This document shows, in pieces, positions 1 to 8,322 of a stretch of DNA of 64,000 bases (positions within the stretch are counted from its first letter, which is position 1; the number at the start of each line of letters is the position of its first letter). The DNA comes from Lichenicoccus sp964246745. Lineage in GTDB: Bacteria > Pseudomonadota > Alphaproteobacteria > Acetobacterales > Acetobacteraceae. The stretch is from NCBI GenBank assembly GCA_964246745.1, contig CAXTRK010000010.1, positions 28,310 to 92,309 of the forward strand. Reading direction: 5' to 3'. Position numbers and translations under genes: made by a program. The notes below the pieces were generated by a model. The model ran no database searches and was not told the DNA's origin. It worked only from the letters and a program-made list of their open reading frames with translations.

Positions 1-628
1 TCCGGTTGACGCTGCCGGCAAGCCGGTCGAGATCGTCGCCGCCTTCTGGAGCGCGGCCGGCTGGCAGACGCTCGTGCAGGTCGCCCTGCATGATCCGTTC
101 GATCGTGCGATGCATGATGCCGATGCGCAGCATGGCCCGGTGGCTGAGCCAGGCGCCCCCGGCCACGGCGATGAGCAGCGAGGGAATGGCGCAGACGGCG
201 AGCGCGTGCCAGACGATATGCGTCAACTCCGCGACCTCGCCGGTGCCGCGTGCCAGGACCAGGATGTCGCCGTCCGGGAGCAGTGCTGCCTGTGCGCGCA
301 CCAGGTGCCGCGGCTGTCCGAGCAGCGCCGCCCGGACACGGTGCGCGTGCCCGTCGGCGACCAGCCCGCGCGGCCATTGCGCAAGGTTGCCGCTCAGACG
401 ATGGTGCGCCCGATCGAACAAGCCGGCGGCGGCGATCAGCAGATGCAGGTCGTCCGAGGCGCGCATGCGCAGTTGGCGGTCCAGCGCCGGCTTCGATTGC
501 GCCGCCAGCAGATTGGCTTCGCGCACCAGCAGCCGGTCGGTGCGACTGGTACGGTATTCGGTAGCCTGCCAGAAGATCAGCGCCGACAGCAGCAGCAACG
601 CGGCCGCCATGAACACGGCGGCGCCCAC
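1..628 (-). CDS. sensor histidine kinase, N-terminal part (cut by window edge)
   Basis: This is the membrane sensor partner of the response regulator directly upstream on the same strand. The visible part has a first transmembrane helix (rich in A, L and V, ending LIFW), a short periplasmic loop of roughly 100 residues, a second helix (about IPSLLIAVAGGAW) and the start of a HAMP linker (HRTIERIMQGDL). The DHp and ATPase domains lie beyond position 1. GTG at 628 is the first standard start codon. The frame stays open upstream to a stop at 716-714, and the peptide read there continues the natural N-terminus (TATFRLT before the helix). The real start may therefore be a non-standard codon such as CTG at 679. 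Confidence 0.8.
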   Translation of the reverse strand, partial: MGAAVFMAAALLLLSALIFWQATEYRTSRTDRLLVREANLLAAQSKPALDRQLRMRASDDLHLLIAAAGLFDRAHHRLSGNLAQWPRGLVADGHAHRVRAALLGQPRHLVRAQAALLPDGDILVLARGTGEVAELTHIVWHALAVCAIPSLLIAVAGGAWLSHRAMLRIGIMHRTIERIMQGDLHERLPAGRAPEGGDDLDRLAGSVNR

Positions 629-705
629 GGTAAGCCGGAACGTCGCCGTCTGCAGCAGCGGCCAGTCCGGGGCGCTCAGGCCCCCCGCTTCCAGGCCCGA
701 TCCTT

Positions 706-1380
706 TCAGGCGTTCACCCGCAGCATGAAGCCGACCCCGCGTATGCTGTGGATCAATGGCGCCTCTTCGGGTGCGTCGACCTTGCGACGCAGCTTGCCGA
801 TATGCACGTCCACCAGGTTGGTGCGCGGGATGAAGCGGTAGTGCCAGACATCTTCCAGCAGCATGTCGCGGGTCAGCACCCGGTCCGGCCGGCGCAGCAG
901 ATATTCCAGCAGCCGGAACTCGCGCGGCAGCAACTCGATCTCGCGCCCGCTCCGGCTGACGCGGCGTTCGATCAGATCCATCACGATCGGGCCCACGCGC
1001 AGCACGCTCTCGCGCGTCGAGGTCGGGCGTCGCAGCAGCGCCTCCAGACGCGCCGCCAGCTCCTCCATCGCGAACGGCTTGCCGAGATAGTCGTCGCTGC
1101 CCGCCTTCAGCCCACGCACTCGGTCATCCACCGCCGAAAGCGCGCTCAGCACCAGCACCGGCGTGCGGTTGCCTGCCTCGCGCAGCCGCGCGATCACGTC
1201 GAGCCCGTCAAGCCCCGGCAGCAGACGGTCGACCACCAGCACGTCGAAGCCGCCTTCCTGCGCGCGCCGCAGCCCCTCGGGGCCGGTCTCCTCGACGGCG
1301 ACCGAAAAGCCGCGGGTGGCAAGCTCGTCCGCGACATCCTGGGCGATCTTGCCGTCATCCTCGATCAACAGCACACGCAT
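706..1380 (-). CDS. two-component response regulator, OmpR/PhoB family
   Basis: This is a cytoplasmic phospho-activated transcription factor of 224 residues, the usual OmpR length. The receiver domain spans about residues 1-118, with the acidic pair E7-D8-D9, phospho-acceptor D51 (VVDRLLPG), S79 and K101 (LGKPF). A winged-helix DNA-binding domain follows, with LLPREFRLLEYLL, the recognition-helix region LVDVHIGKLRRKVD and the terminal hairpin IHSIRGVGFML. It precedes the histidine kinase gene, so the pair should form one two-component operon. The signal and the regulon cannot be read from the sequence. All catalytic receiver residues are present, so it should be a functional phospho-switch. 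Confidence 0.93.
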   Translation of the reverse strand: MRVLLIEDDGKIAQDVADELATRGFSVAVEETGPEGLRRAQEGGFDVLVVDRLLPGLDGLDVIARLREAGNRTPVLVLSALSAVDDRVRGLKAGSDDYLGKPFAMEELAARLEALLRRPTSTRESVLRVGPIVMDLIERRVSRSGREIELLPREFRLLEYLLRRPDRVLTRDMLLEDVWHYRFIPRTNLVDVHIGKLRRKVDAPEEAPLIHSIRGVGFMLRVNA

Positions 1381-1466
1381 GCTTCGCCGGATGTGCCGGC
1401 TGCCGCCACGCAGGGGAAGTGAATTCGCGGTTACGTTGTGGTTTGATGGCCACCGGAGAGCTGAGC

Positions 1467-1835
1467 ATGCCCAAGCTGCGCCACCCGGACCGGATCGGCC
1501 TGCATTTGCGGATCGTGCTTCCGGGCCGCGTGATCATCGGTCCAGGCCGCGCCGAGCTGCTGGAAGCCATACGCGAGCATGGGTCGATCTCCGCCGCCGG
1601 CCGCGCCCTCGGGATGAGCTACAAGCGCGCCTGGGAACTTGCCGAGGCGGTGAACGCCGCCTTCCGGACGCCGTTGATCGAGAGCAGTGCCGGGGGTGCG
1701 GCAGGCGGCGGCACCCGGCTTACCGCCGACGGCGAGGCGGTGCTGGCCGCCTACCGACGCATCGAGGCCGCCGCCGCGTCGGCCTGCGCCGACGATGTGA
1801 ACGTGTTGACCCGGTTGCTTGCGGCTCCTCGATGA
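1467..1835 (+). CDS. ModE-type winged helix-turn-helix regulator without a molybdate-binding domain
   Basis: This 122-residue protein consists of a single DNA-binding domain of the ModE N-terminal (LysR-like) type. It has LLEAIREHGSISAAGRAL, then MSYKRAWELAEAVN as the recognition helix, then a wing rich in Gly (GGAAGGGTRLTADG) and a dimerisation helix. Full-length ModE is about 260 residues because of two C-terminal molybdate-binding (Mop) domains, which are absent here. Stand-alone ModE-N proteins are common in alphaproteobacteria. ATG 1467 was chosen over GTG/TTG starts further upstream because GGAGAG lies at a good distance before it. No molybdate transport genes are next to it, so its effector and targets are unknown. 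Confidence 0.82.
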   Translation: MPKLRHPDRIGLHLRIVLPGRVIIGPGRAELLEAIREHGSISAAGRALGMSYKRAWELAEAVNAAFRTPLIESSAGGAAGGGTRLTADGEAVLAAYRRIEAAAASACADDVNVLTRLLAAPR

Positions 1836-1843
1836 CGGACCGG

Positions 1844-2803
1844 TCAGAATGTCAGCCGGGCCGACAGGATCCAGTTGTGGTCATAGACAGGCAGGATTTC
1901 TCCCGTCGTCCGCTCGGTCGGCGACACCGCGAACTGATAGCCGAAGCCGATGGCGGCTCCCACGCGATGATAGATGACGAAGCGTCCAACCATCAGGCCC
2001 GGCGTGAGGAAGAGCTGGTTCTTGCCGCCGCGCTGCGTGCCGGTGAGCCAGTCGGTGTCGTTGAACTCGAATTCCGGCCAGAAATACTTCAGCAGGTGAT
2101 ATTGCAGCGCCACGTTGGTCAGGAGCTGCGCGCCGGTGTTGTGGAAATGATCGATCGGCAGCGCGCCGCCGATGGTCGCCTGCACGTCGAAATTGCCCCA
2201 CCCCTTGCCGCCCGCGAGCGTCGGCGTGATGACCCAGACATGGCCCGTATAGGCGGAGGAGCCGGTCGGCGCGCTCGCTTGCAGAAAAGCGGTGATGACG
2301 GCATCGCCGCTCTGCGCGTTCTCGCTGAACAGGCGCTGCTTGATCAGGACTGACTCGTCGGCCCAGCCGGTCACCGCGCGCGCGTGGCCAAGCTTTCTTT
2401 CCTCATAGGCGGGCAGTCCGAGGATGATCTCGTTGGTGGTCGTCGGGATGAGCTCGATGCCCTTTCCGGTATCGTAGTTGTGCAGGCTGGCGCCGGTCGG
2501 CAGGTGCTCCCAGAACTGATCGTAGCGCACCTCCTCCTGCAGCAGCGGCGTCACCGTGACGACTGGCGTCATCCATCGCGGCTGACTCTCCTGCGCCTCG
2601 TTGGCGCGCGCGAACCAGTTGTCGAAGTAACCGGCGATGCCGTCTTCGGGAGAAAACTCCACGGCCGACGCCTTCGGCCCGGAGGATCCGGGCGGCAGGT
2701 TGCCGGAACCGGGCGCCGCCAGCGATTGCCCAAAGGCGTAAACGGGCAATGCCATGCACAGGCATGCGGCGGCGATCCCCGCTGCTGCTCCAACCACACG
2801 CAT
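1844..2803 (-). CDS. putative outer-membrane beta-barrel protein
   Basis: This exported protein of about 319 residues starts with a clear signal peptide (MRVVGAAAGIAAACLCMALPVYA, then FGQ). The rest alternates polar and hydrophobic residues in many short strands and ends with ...WILSARLTF. The terminal Phe after an alternating strand is the classic BAM-recognition signal of outer-membrane barrels. Segments such as GHVWVITPTLAGGKGWGNFDVQATIGGALP resemble transporter-like barrels seen in phenol or aromatic-degradation loci, but I cannot name a substrate. ATG 2803 fits the signal peptide best; a GTG at 2821 is possible. It converges on the ModE-like gene, with eight bases between the two stop codons. 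Confidence 0.75.
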   Translation of the reverse strand: MRVVGAAAGIAAACLCMALPVYAFGQSLAAPGSGNLPPGSSGPKASAVEFSPEDGIAGYFDNWFARANEAQESQPRWMTPVVTVTPLLQEEVRYDQFWEHLPTGASLHNYDTGKGIELIPTTTNEIILGLPAYEERKLGHARAVTGWADESVLIKQRLFSENAQSGDAVITAFLQASAPTGSSAYTGHVWVITPTLAGGKGWGNFDVQATIGGALPIDHFHNTGAQLLTNVALQYHLLKYFWPEFEFNDTDWLTGTQRGGKNQLFLTPGLMVGRFVIYHRVGAAIGFGYQFAVSPTERTTGEILPVYDHNWILSARLTF

Positions 2804-2877
2804 CGGCAGCACCCCGTCCACGTTATATATGGACGACTATAGCGAAATGAGACGCGGCGCTAGGGGGCCCGCACGCA

Positions 2878-5058
2878 TCACTCGGACTTTGCCATCGGCA
2901 GGTTCGGCAGCGCGCGCCGTCCCGGCACCGGAATCCACGGCCGCGCGCCGCGAACGGCGTTGTCGGAGATCACGCGCGCGCCGTCATGCTTGATCCATAT
3001 TGCCTGCGCGCCCTCGCGCCAGACGGTGAAGCGGCCGATGCGCGGACGGGACAGGCAAAGCCGGCCCAGCGGCCTCGGCGAGATCAGCAAAGCGATCTGT
3101 CCGCAGTCGATGCTGGGCGGATGCGTCTGCTTGCCCTCACGCAGCAACAGGATGGTTTGGCCGCGCAGCACGATCCGGCACAGCACGGCGTCACAGGAGA
3201 CCGGACCCTGCGACCCTGTGTCCGGCATGTATTCGAGCGGCGCCTCGATGGCCTGGCTTTTGGTCCAGTCGGACAGCGTGATCGCGCTCGCGCCGGAGCC
3301 CTCCTCAAGCATGAGGCGTGGACCATGCGGCTGCTGGACACGCAGCGCAATCAGCCGCGCATCGTTGGAAATCAGCACATCCGGCGGCTGACACAGCAAC
3401 GGCGCGAGCGCTCCTGCGCAAAGCGGCAACACTCCCAGCAGCCGCCAGACGCCGCGGCGCAGGCAGAGCCAGATCAGCCCGAAAGACGTCAGTCCCAGCG
3501 CCCAGAGCGGCGCGGCCGGCACCGCGAGGCTGGCGGCGGGCAGCATGGCCACGTGGCGCGCGAGCCACAGGATCACACCGATGCCCCAGCCCATCGGCAG
3601 CAGCGCCAATCGTTCCAGGCCGAACGGCATCAGCAGCAGCGACAGCAAGCCCTCCGGCAGCACCCACAAAGCTGTCATCGGCACCGCGATCAGGTTGGCC
3701 AGCACGAAGTAGAACTGGATATGGCCGAAATGATAGACGGCGAACGGCGTCGACGCGGCGCCGGCGAGCAGGCTGGTCATGAACAGAGCCAGCACGTGCA
3801 GCCCGAACCGGCGCTGCCAGGAGCCATCGCCGTACAGGCTGTTGGTCATCGGGCGGATCGCCTCGTAGCCGGCGATCAGCGCCATCACCGCGGCGAAGCT
3901 CATCTGGAACGAGACGCCGAGCAGGGCCTCCGGCGAGGTCAGCATCAGCATCACTGCGGCGATGCCCAGACCACGCATCGACACCGCCCGGCGTCCGAGC
4001 AGCAGCGCGATCACGGCGAGGGCTGCCATCGCCAGGCTGCGCTCGGTCGGCAGGTGCATCCCGGTCAGCGCCATATAGAGGGCGCCTGCCAGCAGCGCGC
4101 CGATCGCCGCGATCTGCCGCGTCGGCAGACGCAGCGCCGCGTATTCCCATGCCGCCAGCGCCATGCGCAACGCGCCCATCGTCAACCCCATGACGATGCC
4201 GAGATGCAGCCCGGCCACCGCGAGCAGATGGGCAAGGCCGGAGACGGCAAAGGCGTCGCGGTCCGACTGCGGGATCGCGCTGCTGATGCCGGTCAGCAGC
4301 GTGGCCGCGATCGCGCCCCGAGCGCCGGGCAGCACCAAGCTAATCCGGTGCGCAATCGCCTCGCGCAGCCGCTGCCAGCCGGCCGCGATGCCGCCGGCGG
4401 ACACATGATGCTTGATCTGGGCGATGCCGAGCGCATAGCCGGAGCCGGCAAGGCCGTCGAAGAACGCCTCGCGCTGCAGGTCCCGCCCGCCCGGCAGTGA
4501 CGGCGGCGCCGGCCCGCGCAGCATGGCGCGGAGCGTGAGGCTGTCGCCGACGGCAACCGTCTGGGTATCATCCTCGCGCAGCCGCACGCGCAGATGGCGC
4601 GCGATCGGCAGGTCTTCGCCGATGACGGGCCGCTCGAGAGTGACCCGGCGGCTGGCGTCCGCAAACGTTTCGACCGCGCTGACGCGGCCGGAGACAATGC
4701 TGGCGGTGCGCGGCAGGATCGGCATTGGCGCCGCGCGGCTGGTGGCCAGGCTCGCCGCGAGAAAGCCTGCGCAGCCGGCAAGCAGCGCCGCGCCGATGAT
4801 GCGTATCCAGTCATGGCCGCGGGACAGCAGAACCGCGGCAAACCCGGCCGCCGCCAGAAGCGCCGCCGGCCAGCACGCGGGCTCGCTGTGGCACGCGAAG
4901 TAGGCGGCATCGCCGACGCCGACACAGACTGGCAGCCAAAGCGCCAGCCGGTCGCGCTCGATCAGCAGCGCGCGACCGGCGCGGGAAGCCAGCGGGCGCA
5001 CGCGCGAGCCGAAGCTGGCCAAGCCCGTTGAAGAAAGAATGCCGGCGCTGGTGGACAT
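2878..5058 (-). CDS. comEC: ComEC/Rec2-family DNA-uptake channel protein
   Basis: This polytopic inner-membrane protein (726 residues) should carry single-stranded DNA across the membrane in natural transformation. Residues about 30-230 match the N-terminal DUF4131 region (several helices, then a soluble OB-like part). The ComEC core follows: LLTGISSAIPQSDRDAF and GLAHLLAVAGLHLGIVMGL, then some ten hydrophobic segments. The last 170 or so residues are soluble but show no HxHxDH metallo-beta-lactamase motif, so the hydrolase domain typical of Bacillus ComEC is absent or eroded. dprA, another transformation gene, lies about 5 kb away on the other strand. It probably shares the intergenic region with the rightward gltX block, with a toxin-antitoxin pair lodged between. 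Confidence 0.88.
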   Translation of the reverse strand: MSTSAGILSSTGLASFGSRVRPLASRAGRALLIERDRLALWLPVCVGVGDAAYFACHSEPACWPAALLAAAGFAAVLLSRGHDWIRIIGAALLAGCAGFLAASLATSRAAPMPILPRTASIVSGRVSAVETFADASRRVTLERPVIGEDLPIARHLRVRLREDDTQTVAVGDSLTLRAMLRGPAPPSLPGGRDLQREAFFDGLAGSGYALGIAQIKHHVSAGGIAAGWQRLREAIAHRISLVLPGARGAIAATLLTGISSAIPQSDRDAFAVSGLAHLLAVAGLHLGIVMGLTMGALRMALAAWEYAALRLPTRQIAAIGALLAGALYMALTGMHLPTERSLAMAALAVIALLLGRRAVSMRGLGIAAVMLMLTSPEALLGVSFQMSFAAVMALIAGYEAIRPMTNSLYGDGSWQRRFGLHVLALFMTSLLAGAASTPFAVYHFGHIQFYFVLANLIAVPMTALWVLPEGLLSLLLMPFGLERLALLPMGWGIGVILWLARHVAMLPAASLAVPAAPLWALGLTSFGLIWLCLRRGVWRLLGVLPLCAGALAPLLCQPPDVLISNDARLIALRVQQPHGPRLMLEEGSGASAITLSDWTKSQAIEAPLEYMPDTGSQGPVSCDAVLCRIVLRGQTILLLREGKQTHPPSIDCGQIALLISPRPLGRLCLSRPRIGRFTVWREGAQAIWIKHDGARVISDNAVRGARPWIPVPGRRALPNLPMAKSE

Positions 5059-5106
5059 GCCCCCTTATTGTAGCTTATCCGGAACGAACTCTCCATGGCG
5101 ATTGGA

Positions 5107-5565
5107 TCATGCCGAGGCGAGCCCCTCGGCCCGTGCCCAGGCGTCCAGTGGCATCATCATCGCCGTCAGGTTCTTGTCGCTGTGCCGGTTCATGTCACGC
5201 ACGAAGGGAGCGTCGGCCGTGACGAGGCCGCGTGCTCCCATGGCGATTGCAAATGCGAGATAGAGGGTGTCGTAGGTCGCGTGATTGACAGCAAGGCCGA
5301 TGTCCAGAGCAACCTCGTGCAATCCGAGGCCGCCTGTCACGGTCGGCTCGATCACGCCTTGAAGAAGATTCAGCGCCTCTCTCGCCTCGTCCGGAAGCAG
5401 GATTTTCTTGCGAACCTGGAGCCACAACACGTTGGTGGCCTCCGCAAGCCAGAAGTCGGGCATCAGCAACGTCTCGGCGCCGGCGGCGAGTGCGTGTGCG
5501 AGGTAGCTGTCCGGCTCGTCCAGAACCCATTTCAGGCCCACCGATGCATCGACGGCGAGCGCCAT
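5107..5565 (-). CDS. vapC: PIN-domain toxin, VapC/FitB type
   Basis: This is a probable ribonuclease toxin of 152 residues. The PIN fold is visible from the first acidic residue (VDASVGLKWVLDE, D6), an acidic residue in the LAEATNVLW helix (E43), the YDTLYLAFAIAMGA helix with its Asp, and the final TADAPFVRD strand-loop carrying the last two acids. These residues bind Mg2+ and cut RNA, often tRNA, in the family. The start lies only three bases after the antitoxin stop codon, which is the standard antitoxin-first arrangement. The target is unknown. Confidence 0.9.
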   Translation of the reverse strand: MALAVDASVGLKWVLDEPDSYLAHALAAGAETLLMPDFWLAEATNVLWLQVRKKILLPDEAREALNLLQGVIEPTVTGGLGLHEVALDIGLAVNHATYDTLYLAFAIAMGARGLVTADAPFVRDMNRHSDKNLTAMMMPLDAWARAEGLASA

Positions 5566-5568
5566 GGA

Positions 5569-5826
5569 TCAGGCGCCCTTGGCGCGCCCGCTTCTTGTTT
5601 CCTCGAGCAGTTCGACCGAACTCGCGGCCCCTCTCCCCGCCGTCCGCCGCCGGAACTCGGCAAGCCGGCCCAGGGCAAGCGCCCGTGCTGACGGCACCGC
5701 CCCGGTCAGCACGGTCTTGAGGATCGCGCGATGCTCGGCTTCCGCCGACCGTCCGTGCTCGGCTGCCTGCATACGAAGCGAGCGAACAATATCCGCATCC
5801 AGATTGCGCACGGTCAGCGTCGCCAT
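5569..5826 (-). CDS. FitA/Arc-type antitoxin of the adjacent PIN toxin
   Basis: This 85-residue protein has an N-terminal ribbon-helix-helix motif: MATLTVRNLDADIVRSLRMQAAEHGRS. The strand TLTVRNLD is typical of FitA-like antitoxins. A basic and polar C-terminus (ETRSGRAKGA) follows, which would wrap the toxin. It should bind its own promoter, alone and with the toxin, and neutralise the PIN nuclease. ATG 5826 was chosen because GGAGA lies six bases before it; an ATG at 5832 is also in frame. The pair sits between comEC and gltX, two genes with no link to it, which suggests insertion by transfer. Confidence 0.88.
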   Translation of the reverse strand: MATLTVRNLDADIVRSLRMQAAEHGRSAEAEHRAILKTVLTGAVPSARALALGRLAEFRRRTAGRGAASSVELLEETRSGRAKGA

Positions 5827-5945
5827 CGCCATTCTCCATGGTTTGACATCAATGACAGCGTAATGCTGAGAAAGCTGCGGTGACAAGGCCGCATTGACAA
5901 GGCTGCGCTTCCGTCGCGCGATTCGCGCGTGATAGACAACGCCGC

Positions 5946-7367
5946 ATGAGCGTCCGCACCCGTTTCGCGCCAAGCCCGACCGGCCTGCTGCATATCGGCA
6001 ATGCCCGTGCCGCCTTGTTCAACTTCCTGTTCGCGCGCCACCATCAGGGCGCCTTCCTGTTGCGCATCGAGGACACCGACCGCGAGCGATCCACACAGCA
6101 AGCGACGGAGGTCATCCTGGACGGCATGGCCTGGATGGGCCTCACCCCGGACGAGCCGCCGGTCTATCAATCGACCCGCGAGCAGCGGCACGCCGAGGTG
6201 GCGCACGCGTTGCTTGAGGCAGGGCACGCCTATCGCTGCTACTGCACCGCCGAAGAGCTTCGCCTCATGCGCGAGCAGGCTGCGGCGGAAGGGCGGCCTC
6301 CGCGTTATGACGGGCGTTGGCGTGACCGCGATCCGTCCGACGCGCCTGCGGGTGTGCCATTCACCATACGCATTCGCGCGGCGAGAGAAGGCGAGACCGT
6401 GGTCGACGATCTAGTGCAGGGCGAGGTCCGCGTCGCCAATGCCGAACTCGACGACATGATCATCCTGCGCGCCGACGGCACCCCCACCTACCAGCACGCG
6501 GTGGTGGTTGATGACCATGACATGGCGATTACCCATGTGATCCGCGGCGACGACCATCTGACCAACAGCTTCCGGCAGTCGCAGATCTACGCGGCGATGG
6601 GATGGCAGCGGCCGCGTTTCGCGCACCTGCCGCTGATCCATGGGCCGGACGGCGCCAAGTTGTCGAAGCGTCACGGCGCGCAGAGCGTGGTTGAGTTCCG
6701 CGAGCAGGGCTTCCTGCCGGAGGCGCTGTGCAACTACCTGCTCCGCCTCGGCTGGGGACATGGCGACGCCGAGATACTCCCGCGCGAGGAGCAGATCGCC
6801 CTGTTCGACCTGGACGGAGTCGGCCGCTCCGCCGCGCGCATGGACTACACGAAGCTGACCCAGGTCAACGGCGTGTGGCTGCGCCAGGCGGACGACGCGC
6901 GGCTCGCCAGGGACGTGCTGGAACGGTTGCGCGGACGTCCCGGATTGTTCCTCGATGCGGCGGCCGAAACCCGCATCCTGACCCTGATGCCGGGGCTGAA
7001 GGAACGCGCCAAGACGCTGGTGGATCTGGCGGACAGCGCCGCGTTTCTCGCCGCCGCGGTGCCGTTGCGCTTCGAGTCGAAGGCTGAGGCCCTGCTGGGC
7101 GAGGCCAACCGGGCGATGCTGCGCGGCCTCGCCGCGGAGCTCGCGCCGATCGAGCCGTTCGATCCCTCCGAAATTGATAGGGCGCTGCGACGCTTCACCG
7201 AGCGGCACGGGCTCAAGCTCGGCCAGGTGGCGCAGCCGTTGCGCGCGGCACTCACCGGCAGCACGATGAGCCCTGGGATCGATGCCACCGCCGCCGCGCT
7301 CGGACGCGACGAGGTGCTGGCGCGGATCGGCGCCGTGAGCGGGACAGAGCGAACGCCGCATGGCTGA
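5946..7367 (+). CDS. gltX: glutamate--tRNA ligase
   Basis: This class I aminoacyl-tRNA synthetase (473 residues) charges tRNA-Glu, and in many alphaproteobacteria also tRNA-Gln as the first step of the amidation route. The HIGH-type signature is PTGLLHIGN (H16-N19) and the KMSKS-type loop is AKLSKRHG near residue 240. ATP-pocket residues lie in LLRIEDTDRERS. The C-terminal anticodon-binding helical domain is present (about residues 330-465). Alphaproteobacteria often carry two GltX copies, and I cannot tell which one this is. It is the first gene of a long forward block and overlaps pyrB by eight bases. Confidence 0.95.
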   Translation: MSVRTRFAPSPTGLLHIGNARAALFNFLFARHHQGAFLLRIEDTDRERSTQQATEVILDGMAWMGLTPDEPPVYQSTREQRHAEVAHALLEAGHAYRCYCTAEELRLMREQAAAEGRPPRYDGRWRDRDPSDAPAGVPFTIRIRAAREGETVVDDLVQGEVRVANAELDDMIILRADGTPTYQHAVVVDDHDMAITHVIRGDDHLTNSFRQSQIYAAMGWQRPRFAHLPLIHGPDGAKLSKRHGAQSVVEFREQGFLPEALCNYLLRLGWGHGDAEILPREEQIALFDLDGVGRSAARMDYTKLTQVNGVWLRQADDARLARDVLERLRGRPGLFLDAAAETRILTLMPGLKERAKTLVDLADSAAFLAAAVPLRFESKAEALLGEANRAMLRGLAAELAPIEPFDPSEIDRALRRFTERHGLKLGQVAQPLRAALTGSTMSPGIDATAAALGRDEVLARIGAVSGTERTPHG

Positions 7368-8322
7368 GCAGTGGCGGTTCTTCGCGGGTCAGGAAGGCAC
7401 CGGGTCGCACCGCCATCTTCTCGGACTGCAAGGCATGCAGCCGCACCGTATCGAGCCGTTCCTCGATCTCGCCGAGAGTTATGTGCTGCTCAACCGGCAG
7501 CGCAAGACCAGTCGCGACCTGCTCCGCGGACGCACCCTGATCAACCTTTTCTTCGAGGATTCCACGCGTACGCGCACCAGCTTCGAGCTGGCCGGCAAGC
7601 GGCTGGGCGCGGACGTGATCAATATGTCGGTCGCCACCTCCTCGGTGAACAAGGGCGAGACCCTGCTGGATACGGCGGCCACGCTGAACGCCATGCGCAC
7701 CGACCTGCTTGTGGTGCGGCACGCGCAATCCGGAGCGCCAGCGCTGCTCGCGCAGAAGGTCGATGCCAGCGTGATCAACGCCGGCGACGGCACCCATGAG
7801 CATCCGACCCAGGCGCTGCTCGACGCGCTGACCATCAGACGCCGCCGCGGCCGCCTCGCCGGGCTGGTGGTCGCCATCTGCGGCGATGTCGCGCATAGCC
7901 GAGTGGCGCGCTCGAATATCCATCTGCTCACCGCCATGGGCAGCCGGGTGCGCGTGATCGGGCCGTCGACGCTGATGCCCGCGGCGATCGAGCGGCTTGG
8001 CGTCGAAGCGTTTCACAGCATGGAGGACGGACTTCAAGGCGCTGATGTGGTGATGATGCTGCGACTGCAGCGCGAGCGCATGGCTTCCGGGCTGGTGCCC
8101 AGCGAACGCGAGTATTTCCGCTTCTTCGGCCTTGATCTGGCGCGTCTGGCGCTGGCCAAGCCTGATGCGCTGGTGATGCATCCGGGGCCGATGAACCGCG
8201 GCGTCGAGATCGACAGCGCGGTCGCCGACCACCCTCAGAGCGTGATCCAGGAACAGGTCGAGATGGGCGTCGCGGTGCGTATGGCCGTGCTCGACCGGCT
8301 TTCGCGCGCACGCAATTCATGA
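7360..8322 (+). CDS. pyrB: aspartate carbamoyltransferase catalytic subunit
   Basis: This enzyme condenses carbamoyl phosphate with L-aspartate, the committed step of pyrimidine synthesis. At 320 residues it has the normal catalytic-chain length. The carbamoyl-phosphate loop FFEDSTRTRTSFE starts near residue 64 (STRTR at 68-72). The HPTQALLD motif starts at H148, and the aspartate-side RLQRER and HPGPMNRGVEI segments are present. There is no pyrI regulatory gene nearby. It overlaps pyrC by four bases, the arrangement known for Pseudomonas PyrB-PyrC', in which the two proteins form a dodecamer. Confidence 0.95.
   Translation: MAEQWRFFAGQEGTGSHRHLLGLQGMQPHRIEPFLDLAESYVLLNRQRKTSRDLLRGRTLINLFFEDSTRTRTSFELAGKRLGADVINMSVATSSVNKGETLLDTAATLNAMRTDLLVVRHAQSGAPALLAQKVDASVINAGDGTHEHPTQALLDALTIRRRRGRLAGLVVAICGDVAHSRVARSNIHLLTAMGSRVRVIGPSTLMPAAIERLGVEAFHSMEDGLQGADVVMMLRLQRERMASGLVPSEREYFRFFGLDLARLALAKPDALVMHPGPMNRGVEIDSAVADHPQSVIQEQVEMGVAVRMAVLDRLSRARNS

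Noticed and set aside
6..841. Two long plus-strand open frames near the left edge
   Set aside because: Both lie opposite the histidine kinase and response regulator; the minus-strand reading gives HAMP and helix patterns and is clearly the real one.
2986..4500. 504-codon open frame on the plus strand
   Set aside because: It lies wholly opposite comEC, has Arg/Gln/His-rich low-complexity translation and no recognisable motif. It is a by-product of high GC in the third codon position.
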